In this document: piece by piece, positions 37,601 to 48,966 of the stretch
How the letters are laid out: the number at the start of each line of letters is the position of its first letter
Numbering within the stretch: position 1 is the first letter of the stretch
DNA from: Ascoidea asiatica
Taxonomy: Eukaryota > Ascomycota > Saccharomycetes > Ascoideales > Ascoideaceae
NCBI GenBank assembly: GCA_001600695.1
Contig: BCKQ01000014.1
Span: forward strand, 1 to 64,000
Direction of reading: 5' to 3'
Length of the DNA stretch: 64,000 nt
Translations under genes and position numbers: made by a program
Notes under the pieces: model-generated
Databases searched by the model: none
What the model saw: only the letters and a program-made list of their open reading frames with translations
What the model was told of the DNA's origin: nothing

Positions 37601-38843
37601 ATGCATAATTCATCAATATGCATGTAAAAAGGTGTTAGGCAAAAGTACTTAAATGTAGACTTTTTTACGCGTGCGTTTATGTGATTTTCATCGATAGTGG
37701 CTGATTTTATGGTGGAGGTTCAAGTAAAACAGCAAAAGCAGCAAAAACTACAGGAAAAGTAGAAATAACAGGAAAAAAGAAATGATAAACACAACGAAAA
37801 CAATAGAAACATCAGGAAGAAAGACAGAAGGAAAAAAAAATTCGAGTGGATCTTGATATTCAGAATAATAACATACTCCTGTTAGACCATTTAAGTTAAT
37901 GACAGATAATTTTTTAATACTAGAAAAAATGTTTTACAATTCGAAATTCTCAATTCAAAACATGTTATTTTTCAAAAATGGGTCTGAAATTTGAGATCTT
38001 ATAATATTTTCTGAAAAATTTGACCTATTTAGAAATACTACTACTTAAATTTCTAGTGAAAATTAATCGAATTTATATTGGTTAAAAATTTTTAAAAAAT
38101 TATTCGATAGAAAGTCTTTAAGTCCTTGTCAAGATATAATTTCCACATTTTTGAATTGAATTTTCGATAATATTCAATTTCTCTTTAATTTTTTCGAAAA
38201 TAATTATTATAGATAGGAATACCTGTAATTTTTTTTTCTGTAAGAACACAATCTAAATAATATATATTCTTCTTTTCTTATTAATAGTCAATTTTTTTAT
38301 ATCAATTATCTGATTACTTCCTACTTTTCATTTAAGTGGTAACTTATTCAAATCACTATAATTAGTATATATTTAAATACAATTTCTCCTAATTTTTCAA
38401 TTTATAAGTTTTTGGGTTTATTTTCTTCATTAATTGCAATTTTATTAATTCAGAAAGATATTATTACGTTGTTTTCTTTCCTTTATATACCTATTTATTT
38501 CACTTGGTTACTCTCTTTTTAATCAATTTTCAGGTATTTAGTTCTTTTATCATTTTAAATTTTTCAGCTTATTTAAAACATATCCTTTCTCGTTATTTCT
38601 TTTATTTTGTTTTTAATTTTGTTCAGATTTTCAATTCCCATAAATATTCGAACAACAAGTTAACCTCGATTCAATTCTATTCAATTCTGTTCAATTTTTT
38701 TTATTTTAGTCAATTTAACTAGAATTTATTCTACTCTTTTTTACTTATATTCATTTCAATTTGATCTAATTTCCTATTAAGAATCTGATCTAAACCCGTC
38801 TTAAAGACCTTATCAATATTCAAGAAAAAAAATTACATTAAAA
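34609..38843. other. Gene-poor region, 4.2 kb
   Basis: The longest stretch without a recognised gene. Features noted: an E-box at 34635-34640 beside the small spliced gene; a TTTTAG-type simple repeat at about 36727-36757; an E-box at 37473-37478 in a more GC-rich patch (about 37430-37700); and the long T-rich leader of the permease gene (38200-38840). Open frames at 34735 (60 codons), 35077 (74, minus) and 36090 (65) start with ATG, but I see no family resemblance and do not call them genes. No RNA gene was recognised. Confidence 0.45.
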
Positions 38844-40811
38844 ATGATTAACAGCTCTTTTAAAAAGAAAAATCAACAACCACATAATGATAATGATAAT
38901 GTCTCTGATCATTCAGTTCAACTTCAAAGAAGAAACTCGTTTAGCTCTTATTATCAATTCAATCCTACTTTATCAAATTCGGATATGGATGCTACAAGTA
39001 TTCAAGATCAAAACATTTCCATAAATAAAAAAAATCAATCAAATAGAAGAAATTCAGTAAAAAAATCCAGCATAAATCAAAAATCAAATCAATTGAATAA
39101 TGGTTTAAATAGTGATACAATAACTAATTCATCTGGAACGACTGAAAGAAATGGTAGCGATAATGATTCGATAGACACAACATCAACTGCTTCAACTTTA
39201 TACAGACAAGTATCTTATGAATTACATCAGGTCACTTCAAATCAAAACTTAGCTATAACAGAAGGTCATAAATTAATTCATACTTTGCGATATTATGATC
39301 TTGTTGCTCTATCATTTTCAGGAACCGTCGGTTCAGGTATAACGATTATGGTTGGAACTTCTCTAGTAACTGGTGGACCAGGAACCTTATTAATCACTTT
39401 CTTAATAGGTGTAGCAGTAATGGCTGTAGTTTTGGCTTCTTTATGTGAAATGGCAACTTATATTCCTTTACCTGATGGATTTGCCGGTTATTCATCCAGA
39501 TATGTGGATAAAGCTTTTGGGTTTGCAACTGGTTATACATTTTTATTTAAATATTTAATTTTAAGTCCTTCTCAAATGTCTGCTGCTTCATCAGCTATAG
39601 CCTATTGGATTGATAGAGATACAGTTAATCCTGCAGTCTGGATTACTATTTTTATTATTCTTGATGTAACTGCAAATTATTTGACTGTTAATTCATATGC
39701 TGCATTTATTAGAATTGTTGCTAGCTTTAAGATTCTTGTTTTAGTAGGAACTGCAATTTTTTGCTTTATATTAGCATTAGGAGGAGGTCCAAATCATGAA
39801 AGAACAGGCTTTAAATATTGGGATGAGCCTGGTGCCTTTGCTCCTTATAAGACTATTCCTGGAAACAAAGGTAAAGTTGCAGCATTTTTTGCATCTTTCC
39901 AACCAATAATTATTTGTTTGTTTGGGTTTGAGTTATATGGTATTGCATTAGGAGAAGCTGCATCACCTATTAGAAAAAATATCATAAAAGCAAATAAAGT
40001 GATTTTTTGTACTATCGCTCCTTTATTTATTATTCTAGTTATTGTTATTGGAATGTGTATTCCATACAATAATGCTTTACTTAAGACTTCTGTCAGTATA
40101 TCCAGTGGTAATGCAACATCTTCCCCTTATGTTGTGGCAATGAAAAATGCAAGTATTCCCATATTACCCCATATATTCAATTCTTGTATATTATTTTTTG
40201 TTTTTGCTTCTTCTAATACAGAATTATATGTGGCTGTCAGAGCTCTATATGGATTAGCTGTATCCGGAATGGCTCCCAAAGTATTCTCAATCACTAATAA
40301 AAAAGGTGTTCCTTATTATTCATTGATATTTTGTGGTGCATTTTCGATTTTAGGTTACATGAACTCGAATGCTTCGTCAAGAATAATTTATCAATATTTT
40401 GTAAATGTTGTTACAATGTTTGTTTTATGTAACTATTTTTCTATATTGTTATGCCATATTCGATTTACAAGAGCTATAAAAGCTCAAGGTATTGAGAGAA
40501 AAAGTGAAATGTATTTTGTTGCTCCATTTGCTCCATATAGTACTTATGCTGCATTGACTTTTATATGCTGTTTATCTCTTATAAAAAATTATTCTGTTTT
40601 CCTAGATTATAGTATTGGAAAAGATTTTGATTATAAAACATTTATTAGTGCTTATATTGGAATTCCAATTTTTATTATTTTATATTTTGGTTATAAATTT
40701 TATTTCAGAATTGAAACTATTCCCATAGAAGATATCGACTTATTTTCTTACAAGGATGTAATTGATGCAGAAGAAGAAGAAGCTTTAAGAAATACTACTA
40801 CAAAGGTGTAA
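38844..40811 (+). CDS. Amino-acid permease (APC/YAT family)
   Basis: The 655-residue protein starts at an ATG. A hydrophilic N-terminal tail of about 140 residues rich in Ser, Asn and Gln precedes 12 membrane segments. The first segment shows the family motif (HTLRYYDLVALSFSGTVGSGITIMVG), whose GSG loop binds the substrate carboxyl. Other family blocks are FLIGVAVMAVVLASLCEMATYIPLP, FGFELYGIALGEAASPIRK and FASSNTELYVAVRALYGLAVSGMAPK. This last block resembles the conserved S-R-x-L-Y-x-LA region but begins SNTE. The C-terminus is short and acidic. It probably works at the plasma membrane by proton symport. Specificity is not visible. Confidence 0.85.
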   Translation: MINSSFKKKNQQPHNDNDNVSDHSVQLQRRNSFSSYYQFNPTLSNSDMDATSIQDQNISINKKNQSNRRNSVKKSSINQKSNQLNNGLNSDTITNSSGTTERNGSDNDSIDTTSTASTLYRQVSYELHQVTSNQNLAITEGHKLIHTLRYYDLVALSFSGTVGSGITIMVGTSLVTGGPGTLLITFLIGVAVMAVVLASLCEMATYIPLPDGFAGYSSRYVDKAFGFATGYTFLFKYLILSPSQMSAASSAIAYWIDRDTVNPAVWITIFIILDVTANYLTVNSYAAFIRIVASFKILVLVGTAIFCFILALGGGPNHERTGFKYWDEPGAFAPYKTIPGNKGKVAAFFASFQPIIICLFGFELYGIALGEAASPIRKNIIKANKVIFCTIAPLFIILVIVIGMCIPYNNALLKTSVSISSGNATSSPYVVAMKNASIPILPHIFNSCILFFVFASSNTELYVAVRALYGLAVSGMAPKVFSITNKKGVPYYSLIFCGAFSILGYMNSNASSRIIYQYFVNVVTMFVLCNYFSILLCHIRFTRAIKAQGIERKSEMYFVAPFAPYSTYAALTFICCLSLIKNYSVFLDYSIGKDFDYKTFISAYIGIPIFIILYFGYKFYFRIETIPIEDIDLFSYKDVIDAEEEEALRNTTTKV

Positions 40812-41666
40812 CGTTTTCAAGTCAAAAATTTTTACCCTTTCAAGAAGAACAAAACTTTAATTCTCTTTTATCTACATATTATAAATTTTTTACTTTTTAG
40901 CTTTACTTATTTTTTCGACCTTCTTTATAACACAACTCTTGCTTTGTCTTTCATTATTTCCCTCTTGACCACATTCTTTCTTCGCTTACTAACCAATATT
41001 GCCTTTTGATATTTTATATTAATAAACAATAAAGTATAAACTACAATTTTCTATCAATAATAATTTGAATATAAGATACTTCTATAGGAACTCTGAAATG
41101 AGCTTTTATAATGCACTTTTTCCTCTAATTATGTTGAAACTTTGAAGCCGCAATAAAGTTTTTTTTCAAAAAAAAAAAAAACAATTTATTCAATAATACT
41201 CACAAAAGATCATAAGGAAGCATTTAGAGTATTATATTTAAAAGGCACGTTGAATGAGATTATTTAATTAACTTAGTATTTTATTGATATTCAGCGTTTC
41301 AATGATAAGCTTACTTTCATATACTCTCTTATAAAAATAACCTCAAAAACTTTTTTTCAAATTACTGAAAAAAAAAAGTTTTCTTTACTACATTGTAATG
41401 ATCTCAGTCTTGGAAAATAAAAGCTTTGATTGTTTAAATCAATATTCTATTTGTAAAAATTTATTAAAGTTTTGATATAATGAACTATTCTTTATTAAAT
41501 TCTTTCTCTTTTCTGCTTTTCAGAAAAAATTTTCTAGTTTTTCTCGTTGCTAAAGTGAAAGAAATTTTAGTTCATTATGACTTTTAACACACATAAACCA
41601 AACCATTCATATAAATATTTAACACGTTTTATTCTCTGCCTAGTCTAGTGAAAGACTAAAAATGAA
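40812..41666. other. Convergent intergenic spacer
   Basis: 3' flanks of the permease (plus) and the Zn2Cys6 gene (minus). A TACTAAC occurs at 40987-40993 with no nearby donor or acceptor. No gene is seen. Confidence 0.45.
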
Positions 41667-44618
41667 CTACTCTTGGAATATATTAAGAAAATTAGCTGAA
41701 TCATTCTGATTGAAATCAAAGTATATTTCAGGTAAATTTGTGAAAAAGTCATTCCAAGTATTTTCGGATTGAAGATTTTTAAATAAAGAGTCATCAAGAT
41801 TTTCCAAATTTATTAAAGGGGTATTCGTTGAACTAGAAGATGAAGGAAAATTATTATTTCGATTAATTGTATCATTTAGTGTCATGTTATTTGTAAAAGG
41901 ATAATTATAATTTTGATTAAAAGGTTTTGACTTTTCATTAGAATTAATAACTTCTTCTAAAGTTATCGTATTATTTAGAAAGGTATGAATTTTTTGATTA
42001 TAATTATCAATTTCAACAGAAGGCTCAATATCAATAATATTTTCATCCTCAGATAATTCAATACTATTACTATCATCAATGGACAAATCATCAATTGAAG
42101 AAAGACCTAACTCCTTTTCTTTATAAAAGTAAAGATTAATTAATATATCTGTTTCTTTATCATTATTATAATATTGAAAAATTTTTATTGCAAGTTTTAC
42201 TAATTCTGCAATAACAATAGATAATTTTTTATAATAATCATTAATTGATTCATCATTTGGATCACCGAATCGAGCTAAATATGCTAATGTTGTTTTGATT
42301 AAAAGTTGAAGATCATAGGCTGAAATTGATGTAGAAGGATTTTCCACTAAATAAGTTAATAAAGATTCGAAACCTAAAGAGGGATACCAAAATAGCCAAT
42401 TAATCATCATTGTTGGAATATCATCATGTTCTGAGAAAAGAATCATATTCAATTTTAATAAATCTCTTGTTGCTTGAATCCCTTTGAATTTAGATTTATC
42501 TAATTTTTTATAAAATTCATTATTTTGATAATTTTTGGATGAATTTCTAAATCTTTTAAGAAAATTATTATTAAATCTATTTATTAACATACAAGTATAA
42601 AAAAATTTAAATTTTAAATCAATGATAAAATAAAATTTTTCCTGAAATATATATTTATTATTTGAGAAACCATATTTAGAAATTGAATCATCATTTAGAA
42701 TATAATTTTGTTTTAAAAAATCAGGTAAATTATTTTGCCAATCATCTAGCATTTGATTTAAATTTTCAATTGAACTAGCAATGTTTTCATCAGATTTATT
42801 TTTGAAAGAATTTGCAGAATATAAATTTGAATAAGCAATTGAATTTATTTCAGAAAGTTTTAATTGATAATAAAAAAGAGTAATAGATAAACCTTCATTA
42901 TTTTTTTTTGAAAGTGATGATAAAATTTTTTTAACGTGATTATTTGAAATATAATTATCAAGAAACTTATTTTGATAAAAGAAAGTTATTAAATTTTGAA
43001 AAGATTTATTATTAATTGAAGTTGAATCAAGTTGATTAATTGATTGTGGTTTAAAGATTTTCATATTATTATCATAAATGAATAGATTAAACCAAACAAT
43101 TTTTTTATCAATATAATCAGCAATTGATAAATTTTTATAAGATTCTTCTCTATTTAAAGATAAATCATAAGCTAATCTAATTGCAGTTGATAATAATAAA
43201 TTATTTGCACCAGTTGATTGATTCATATCAGAAAAATATAATAGTAAAATTATACCTTTGATTGCTTTTAAACCATCACCATTGACAGAAATTTTATGAA
43301 AATAATATATTGATAATTTATAATGATTAAACATTAAATTTTGAAAAAAAGATAAAGTTGAATTTAAATTTGAATCTATATTTAAATTTAAATCAGAATC
43401 TAAATTATATAAAGATAATAAATTTTTAAAAATTTTTTTTTTTAAAATTGAATTTGATTTTAAAAATTCACAAGCTATTAAAGAAAATAAAGTAATTGAA
43501 GAATGAATTAATAAGAAATCACCATATGATAAATTTGAATTTATATTTAAATTTTTTTTATCTAAATTATTTAATTTTTTTAATCTATTTGATTTTTTTA
43601 AATTCATAAAATTAAAATAAGATTGAAATAAATTAATAATTTGGGATTTATTTAAAATATTAAAATTTATGAAAAAAGTAAAATTAAAAAGATCTAAAAA
43701 AAATTTAATTAACTCAATTTTTGGAAAATTTTTAATTAAAATTTGAATATTATAATTGAATAAAGAGTTATTTATAATTAACCAAGATTTTGATTGAGAA
43801 ATATTTAAAATTTTTGAATGATTTTTAATATTTTTTAAATTTTTTTTTAATTTAGATTGAATATTTAAATTTAATGGAGATAATTTTTCTTCAAAAGATT
43901 TTTTAATTTGAGGTAAATTATTTGAGAAATTTATAGTTTTATTATCTATGATGGTAGTTGTGGTAGTGGTAGTTGTTGTTGTATTAAAAGTTGTATTATT
44001 ATTTGAATTATGAAAATTATTCAAAGTTAATAAATCATCAGAATTATAAAAATTAGAATTTTTAATTGAATCATTTTTCAATAAAATTTTTAAAATTTTA
44101 TTAATTGAATCAAACTTTTGATTAATTTGATTCAAATTAAGTTTAGTAAACTTATCTTGGTCTTGATCTTTATCTTGATCATGCTCATTATTATTATTAT
44201 TATCATTATTTTTATTATTATTATCTTGGATTTTATTTCGATGATGGTTTTCATTTTGAATACTCTTTTGAGTAATATTTTGATTATTCTGTTGATCTTG
44301 ATGTTGAATTTGAATGTATTTCAATTTCTTTTTTGATAAAAAAGAATAATTACAAATTAAATCATGTTCTTTACAATTTTTACAAGAAGGTAAACCATCA
44401 CATTTAATTTTTCTTTTTCTACAATATAAACAAGCTTTTGAAACTCTTTGTCTTTTTTTTATTGGATTAATTGAATTGATTGAGTTATTTGAATTATTTG
44501 AATCTGAGATAATATTATCGAATAATGGAGATGAAGTATTGACATTATAATTTCAATTGCAGATTATTTGAAGAACTAAAGATTTGAAGAATTGAAGTGA
44601 AAAAGAGTATTGCAACAT
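41667..44618 (-). CDS. Zn2Cys6 transcription factor, 5' end unresolved (in-frame TGA)
   Basis: The binuclear zinc cluster is at about 44430-44352: CX2CX6CX5CX2CX6C, reading CLYCRKRKIKCDGLPSCKNC and ending at HDLIC, preceded by a basic stretch. A long frame continues to 41667. It includes Gln/Asn-rich linkers, a middle homology region (ISVNGDGLKAIKGIILLLYFSDMNQSTGANNLLLSTAIRLAYDL broken by linkers, about 43300-43140) and an acidic Asn/Ser-rich C-terminus. No ATG precedes the zinc cluster within its open frame. An ATG at 44618 is in register but a TGA at 44555-44553 (codon 22) intervenes. An ATG near 44546 is in another frame. Options are a nonsense mutation, a base error, an unseen intron or a non-AUG start. 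XYL2 lies divergently beyond a retrotransposon that begins only 192 bp upstream, so regulation of sugar use is possible but unproven. Confidence 0.75.
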
Positions 44619-44810
44619 TTTGAAAACAGTGGAAATACACCTTTATTTATATTTTCAGTGTTAGCGCTGATACCTTTGAATTAGCCAAGGAGCCAAGAAA
44701 GAAAGCTAATAGAAGAAGAAGAAAGAGAAGAAGCAAAAGAAGCAGAATTAACAACAGCTGAAGAGGAGGAGAACTCAGAACAGACGGACCGTTGCTGCAC
44801 TGCTCACTAC

Positions 44811-45300
44811 TGATTGTAGTTCGAACGAAATATCTAATTATTACTAAGAAGATATCTAATTCAAATTATAAACAATTGTTAATTAAAATATAAAATATAT
44901 AAAAATTATATAAAAAATATGGGAGGTAAGTGCCCTGTTTATATTAGTGGAAAATAGGAGCGGGTAACCCATCTTAACAATAAATTTGTAAATTTAGTAT
45001 GTGAAAGTTCACTTCCCATACTTAAGAAAAGAAATAAAATAAAGTATTGTTCTAGAAGACACTACGTCATTCTAAGAACAAACACGAAGATTCCAGTACA
45101 TTCGAGATGCACACAGAACTTCGAAGAAAGAATAAATAATGCAGACCCAGAACGTTCTAGTACATTTAACATGCACACGAAAGTTCTGAGAACGCAATAG
45201 AATGTATTCGTAGAACAATCTATGCAGTCTTAAACAGTCTAAGAGTAGCCTAGAGTATTCAAAGACAATTCCAATAAAAAACTAAAATGATTAACAATCA
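44811..45300 (-). repeat. 3' LTR of the Ty3/gypsy element
   Basis: 490-bp copy matching 50756-51244. The central 336 bp (44844-45179) is identical between copies. All differences, roughly a dozen, fall in the outer 33 bp on one side and the last 120 bp on the other. A Reb1-type site CGGGTAA lies at 44961-44967. Confidence 0.95.
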
Positions 45301-45429
45301 AATAGCCCCACGCTTACAAATCGAAGGCCCTTGAGATTTTAGTTAATTTTGATCTATCACCATTTAGTAATTTTTGAGAATGATTGAAAATGTTTTTAAT
45401 TAGATGCTAATTGTCAGTCAAAGCAGAAA

Positions 45430-46371
45430 ATAATCTATTATCATTTTCTTTCTTTTTAATATCAGCACCGTTTAAAGTAGAAGGTTTGTAAACATTATTA
45501 TCAAAAACCTTTTTCACAATATGTGGACTATCATAATATGGTTCTAATTTGTGTTTCTAAGTCTTCGTCTTAAAACATAATCACCTACTTCAAAAAACTT
45601 TTAATGACTGCTTTGTCTTCTTGAATGTACTTTTTGTTATTTTCAGTGTTCCAATTAATTTTGGAATGTTCTTTTCTTTTTTTATTTAGCTTTTAAATTA
45701 GTAAGACTCTCAATTTAGTAGCGTCTTGATCCTCGACATCTGTAGGCGGTCTTGCATAAGGTTGCATATTATTGCTTGAACCTGAATATACACCAAAAGC
45801 TAAAAAGTAAGGTGAAACCCCATATTTTGACTTTCGTGACCCGTATCGAATTACTACATCATTGATAAGGAGGTCCCATTCTTACGAAACTTTCAAAGGA
45901 AATAACATTCGTTTGAGCAAACCATTAAACTTCTCACATTTACCATTAGTCTCTGCGTGATATGGAGTAGTTTTGCGACATTTTATTCCTAAGGAATCTA
46001 ATTTCTCAATAACATTATTTGCAACAAAACCAGAATCATTATCCATAATTATTGCTTTCATTGGACCATGGTTAGTGACGATAGTTTGAATTAAATTTAA
46101 AACATGTAACGAGCCAGTATCTGGTGTTGAAACAGCATAAGCATAATCTGTACCATAATCAATTGCAGTGATACAAAATTTATTTCCAGATGAAGTTTTT
46201 TGAAAAGGACCAATATAATCCATCTCCCGTCTTGAGAAGGCTGTTGCAGAATGAATTGGAGTTAATGTCTTAGAAATAGCTGATGGCCTTTTCATAAGCT
46301 GACAATGAGGACAAACTCTAATAACTTCTTGAAATAATAGAATACTATCAGGATGAAAGAATCTTTCATCC
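45430..46371 (-). pseudogene. Integrase region of the Ty3/gypsy element
   Basis: A CPHCQLMK segment near 46310 is the Cys pair of the HHCC zinc-binding domain. The catalytic core at 46295-45882 carries the DDE triad: an Asp in MDYIGPF, an Asp in DNDSGF and a Glu in NGKCEKFNG. A TAA at 45884-45882 ends the open frame, but homology continues. A GPY/F-type module (EPYYDSPHIVKKVF) is seen at about 45550-45500 after a further frame change. The region is in a different register from the upstream gag-RNase H frame because of the insertion at 46347-46375. Confidence 0.85.
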
Positions 46372-46375
46372 TGAT
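46347..46375. repeat. Perfect 14-bp palindrome inside the integrase HHCC region
   Basis: ATCAGGATGAAAGA and its reverse complement flank one central base (46361). On the coding strand the family pattern expects the second half (a His-Pro-Asp segment) directly after the TACTTT codons. The extra material is 22 bp, which creates a TGA at 46368-46366 and shifts the frame by one, exactly the shift seen in the downstream integrase frame. Confidence 0.85.
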
Positions 46376-48966
46376 GGAAAGTATTTTTGATCTACCATGT
46401 TTTCTAGATTTCCAATGGAACAGTGAGCATTTGAAAGATGAACTTTTTCAGAGACTTCCTTAAACTTCTCTTCACTTAAAACAATAGCTAAACGATCTTT
46501 AANTCTAATATGNAGTTGATTATCATAGAAAATAAAGTTAGCAAAGATAAATTTAGANCTCNTATTTTTAGGAATTTCTTTATTTTGAAAAAANTCTTTA
46601 ATTNTAATANGATCGACTTCACACAAATCCTTAATTGATTTGATGGTTTTGATCTGAGTTTCAGTTTTATTAAGTTCATCAATTTCCATTAATGTCTCAT
46701 TTGCTTTTTCATCAACCAAATCAGTCCTTCTTGATAGTAAATCAGGAAGCACATTTTGTTTTCCATGCTTATATTGAATATCACAATCATAATGTTCAAT
46801 GATTTCAATGAATTTCCTAACTCTTTTTCCAGGATCTGATTTAGTTCTAATATATTGAAGAGATTCATGATCGGTTCTAACAATAATTTTGCATCCTTCA
46901 ATATATTTTTGAAAATGAATCAATGAATGAACAGCAGCTTAAAGTTCTCTCTCTTGAGCAGAATACTTTTGTTGTGTTTTTGGAAATTTTCTTGATTCAA
47001 AAGCAACAGGATATAATTGGATCTTTCCAGTGTTCTCATTTTTATAGGGTTGGAGTAATACACAACTTAAAGCAAAGTCAGAAGCATCAGTTTCTAAAAT
47101 TGGAACTCTCTCAGGATCAAATGCTTTTAAAACAGGAGCAGTAGTTAATGTTTTTTTCATTGATGTAAAGCATTCGATTTGTGAAGGTTTTAATTCAATT
47201 TTTCTTCCTGGTTTAAGAGAGCCAGCCAATAAATCTGTAAGTGGGATCATTTGTTGAGAAAAATTTGAGATAAAGTTTCGGTAATATGAGCATAAGTTAA
47301 TGAAACCTCTTATATCAGTAATTGATTTTGGTAATGGCCATTTTAAGATTTTCTCGATCTTTCTAGGATCAGTTTTGATTCCTTCTGAGGAAACAATATG
47401 TCCTAAAAATTTGACTTCTTTGCAAAAGAATTTTGACTTCTTCACATTTAATTGAAGTTTTTCTTTTCGAAGTTGAGTAAGGACCTCATTCACTTGATCA
47501 ATATGATCTGCATTAGTATGGCTGTAGATAATTATATCATCATCATAAACCATAACATAAGGTAGGTGGCCTAGAATTTTCATCATAAATTATTGAAAGG
47601 TATAAGTACCATTGACTAAGCCAAAAGGCATGACATTGAATTGATAATGACCTGAACTGGAAGAAAAAGCAGTTTTAGCTTTACTATCATTATCTAAAGC
47701 AATTTGGTAAAAGCCATTTTTCATATCCAAACAAGTGAAGCATTTACCACCATTGAGTTTATTTAGGCAAATATCAATAGATGGCAAAGGAAAATAATGC
47801 CTAAAACTAATAGCATTTAATTTCCTATAATCAACGCAAACTCTATAAGTTCTATCATCTTTTGGAACAAGAACTAATGGAAAGTTCCAACCAATTTTAG
47901 TTTCAGAAATTAATCCAGCTTCTAGATTTGAGTTAACAAATTCATCAATGAATTTTTGTTGAAGAGGACTATAGTTGCAACTTCCAATATAAATTGGTGT
48001 TTCAGAAGTTGTTTCAATAGTGTGTTTAAACAGTCTTTCTGGAGGTAATCTTGGAGTTGAATCATTCAAGTAAGAGTATTTCTTAAGATCAAACACGTGT
48101 TCCTCATTTGACTGTGATGTTGAGACATAAAATTTTTCTAATTCATCAACATTTTCTGGACTCAAAATACACTTTTTATCTTGGTTAAAAAGCATAATTG
48201 AAAATCTAACACTACCTTTTGGACAAAATTTATGGTCGTAGAGAACTCTACTTCCAATAGTAATATCGAAAGCTTTTGTTGAACTTTCTGGCAAAACAGC
48301 ACATTTAATCTCAATTAAACCAAAGTTTTCAATGAATAGTGGTAAAATGACATCATTCTTGACTATCATTGTCCCTGTAAGGCCATGGATTGTTGTAGGC
48401 TTACGCTGTAGCATTTTGATTTCCAAGCCTTTTAAGGATGATTCAAAAACATAGTTGGATTCAGCACCAGTATCGAAAAGAATTTTCATCTTTTTATCAT
48501 TAACAGAAGAATTGAAATATCTATTAGGAAACTTTTTGTTGTTGGTGTTAATTAATCTAAAATGTTCATCGTCAGAAAATGATTCTGAGGTCAGTTCCAG
48601 CTCTGACTTTTCAGATTGGTCTTCCTCCACTCCTTCTTCAGAAATTCTGTAACTAGACTTCTTGTCATATTTGTTTTTGTATCTAGAATTGGAATCACCT
48701 TTTGATTTACTTTTTGCAGCTCCGGTTTCAGCAATTTTTTTGTATTTTCTATACCAGAAACAAGTATTTCTGAAATGTCCTGGGAGATGACAGAAATCAC
48801 AAGTTTTGGTTGTGGAACGAATTGCATTGAAGTTTTCCTTTGAGTTTGAATCAATAATTGATTCAAGATTATTGAACTTATAAATATCATTGTCAATAAT
48901 AACTTCATTTGAAACAGCTGTAAAAACATCTGTTGAAGTGAACAAGTTAAGTAATTTGTTGAACAA
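46366..48966 (-). pseudogene. Protease, reverse transcriptase and RNase H region
   Basis: One reading register contains, in order, the gag CCHC knuckle CDFCHLPGHFRNTC (about 48798-48758), an aspartic protease motif LFDTGAESNYVF (about 48480), and the RT domain. The RT has VCVDYRKLN, FTCLDMKNGFYQI, MPFGLVNG and the active site VYDDDIIIYS (about 47550-47530). RNase H follows with ETDASDFALS and a VRTDHES strand. Stops interrupt the register at 47592-47590 (TAA, inside the TFQ-FM block) and 46941-46939 (TAA). Seven ambiguous bases lie between 46503 and 46610. A TGA at 46368-46366 ends the register at the palindromic insertion. Confidence 0.9.

Noticed and set aside
40987-40993. TACTAAC after the amino-acid permease gene
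   Set aside because: No GTATGT-like donor or nearby acceptor was found. The same holds for TACTAAC at 15238 and 32028.
44760-44810. tRNA gene expected next to a Ty3-like insertion
   Set aside because: S. cerevisiae Ty3 targets Pol III genes, but I found no tRNA-like structure on either side of this element.
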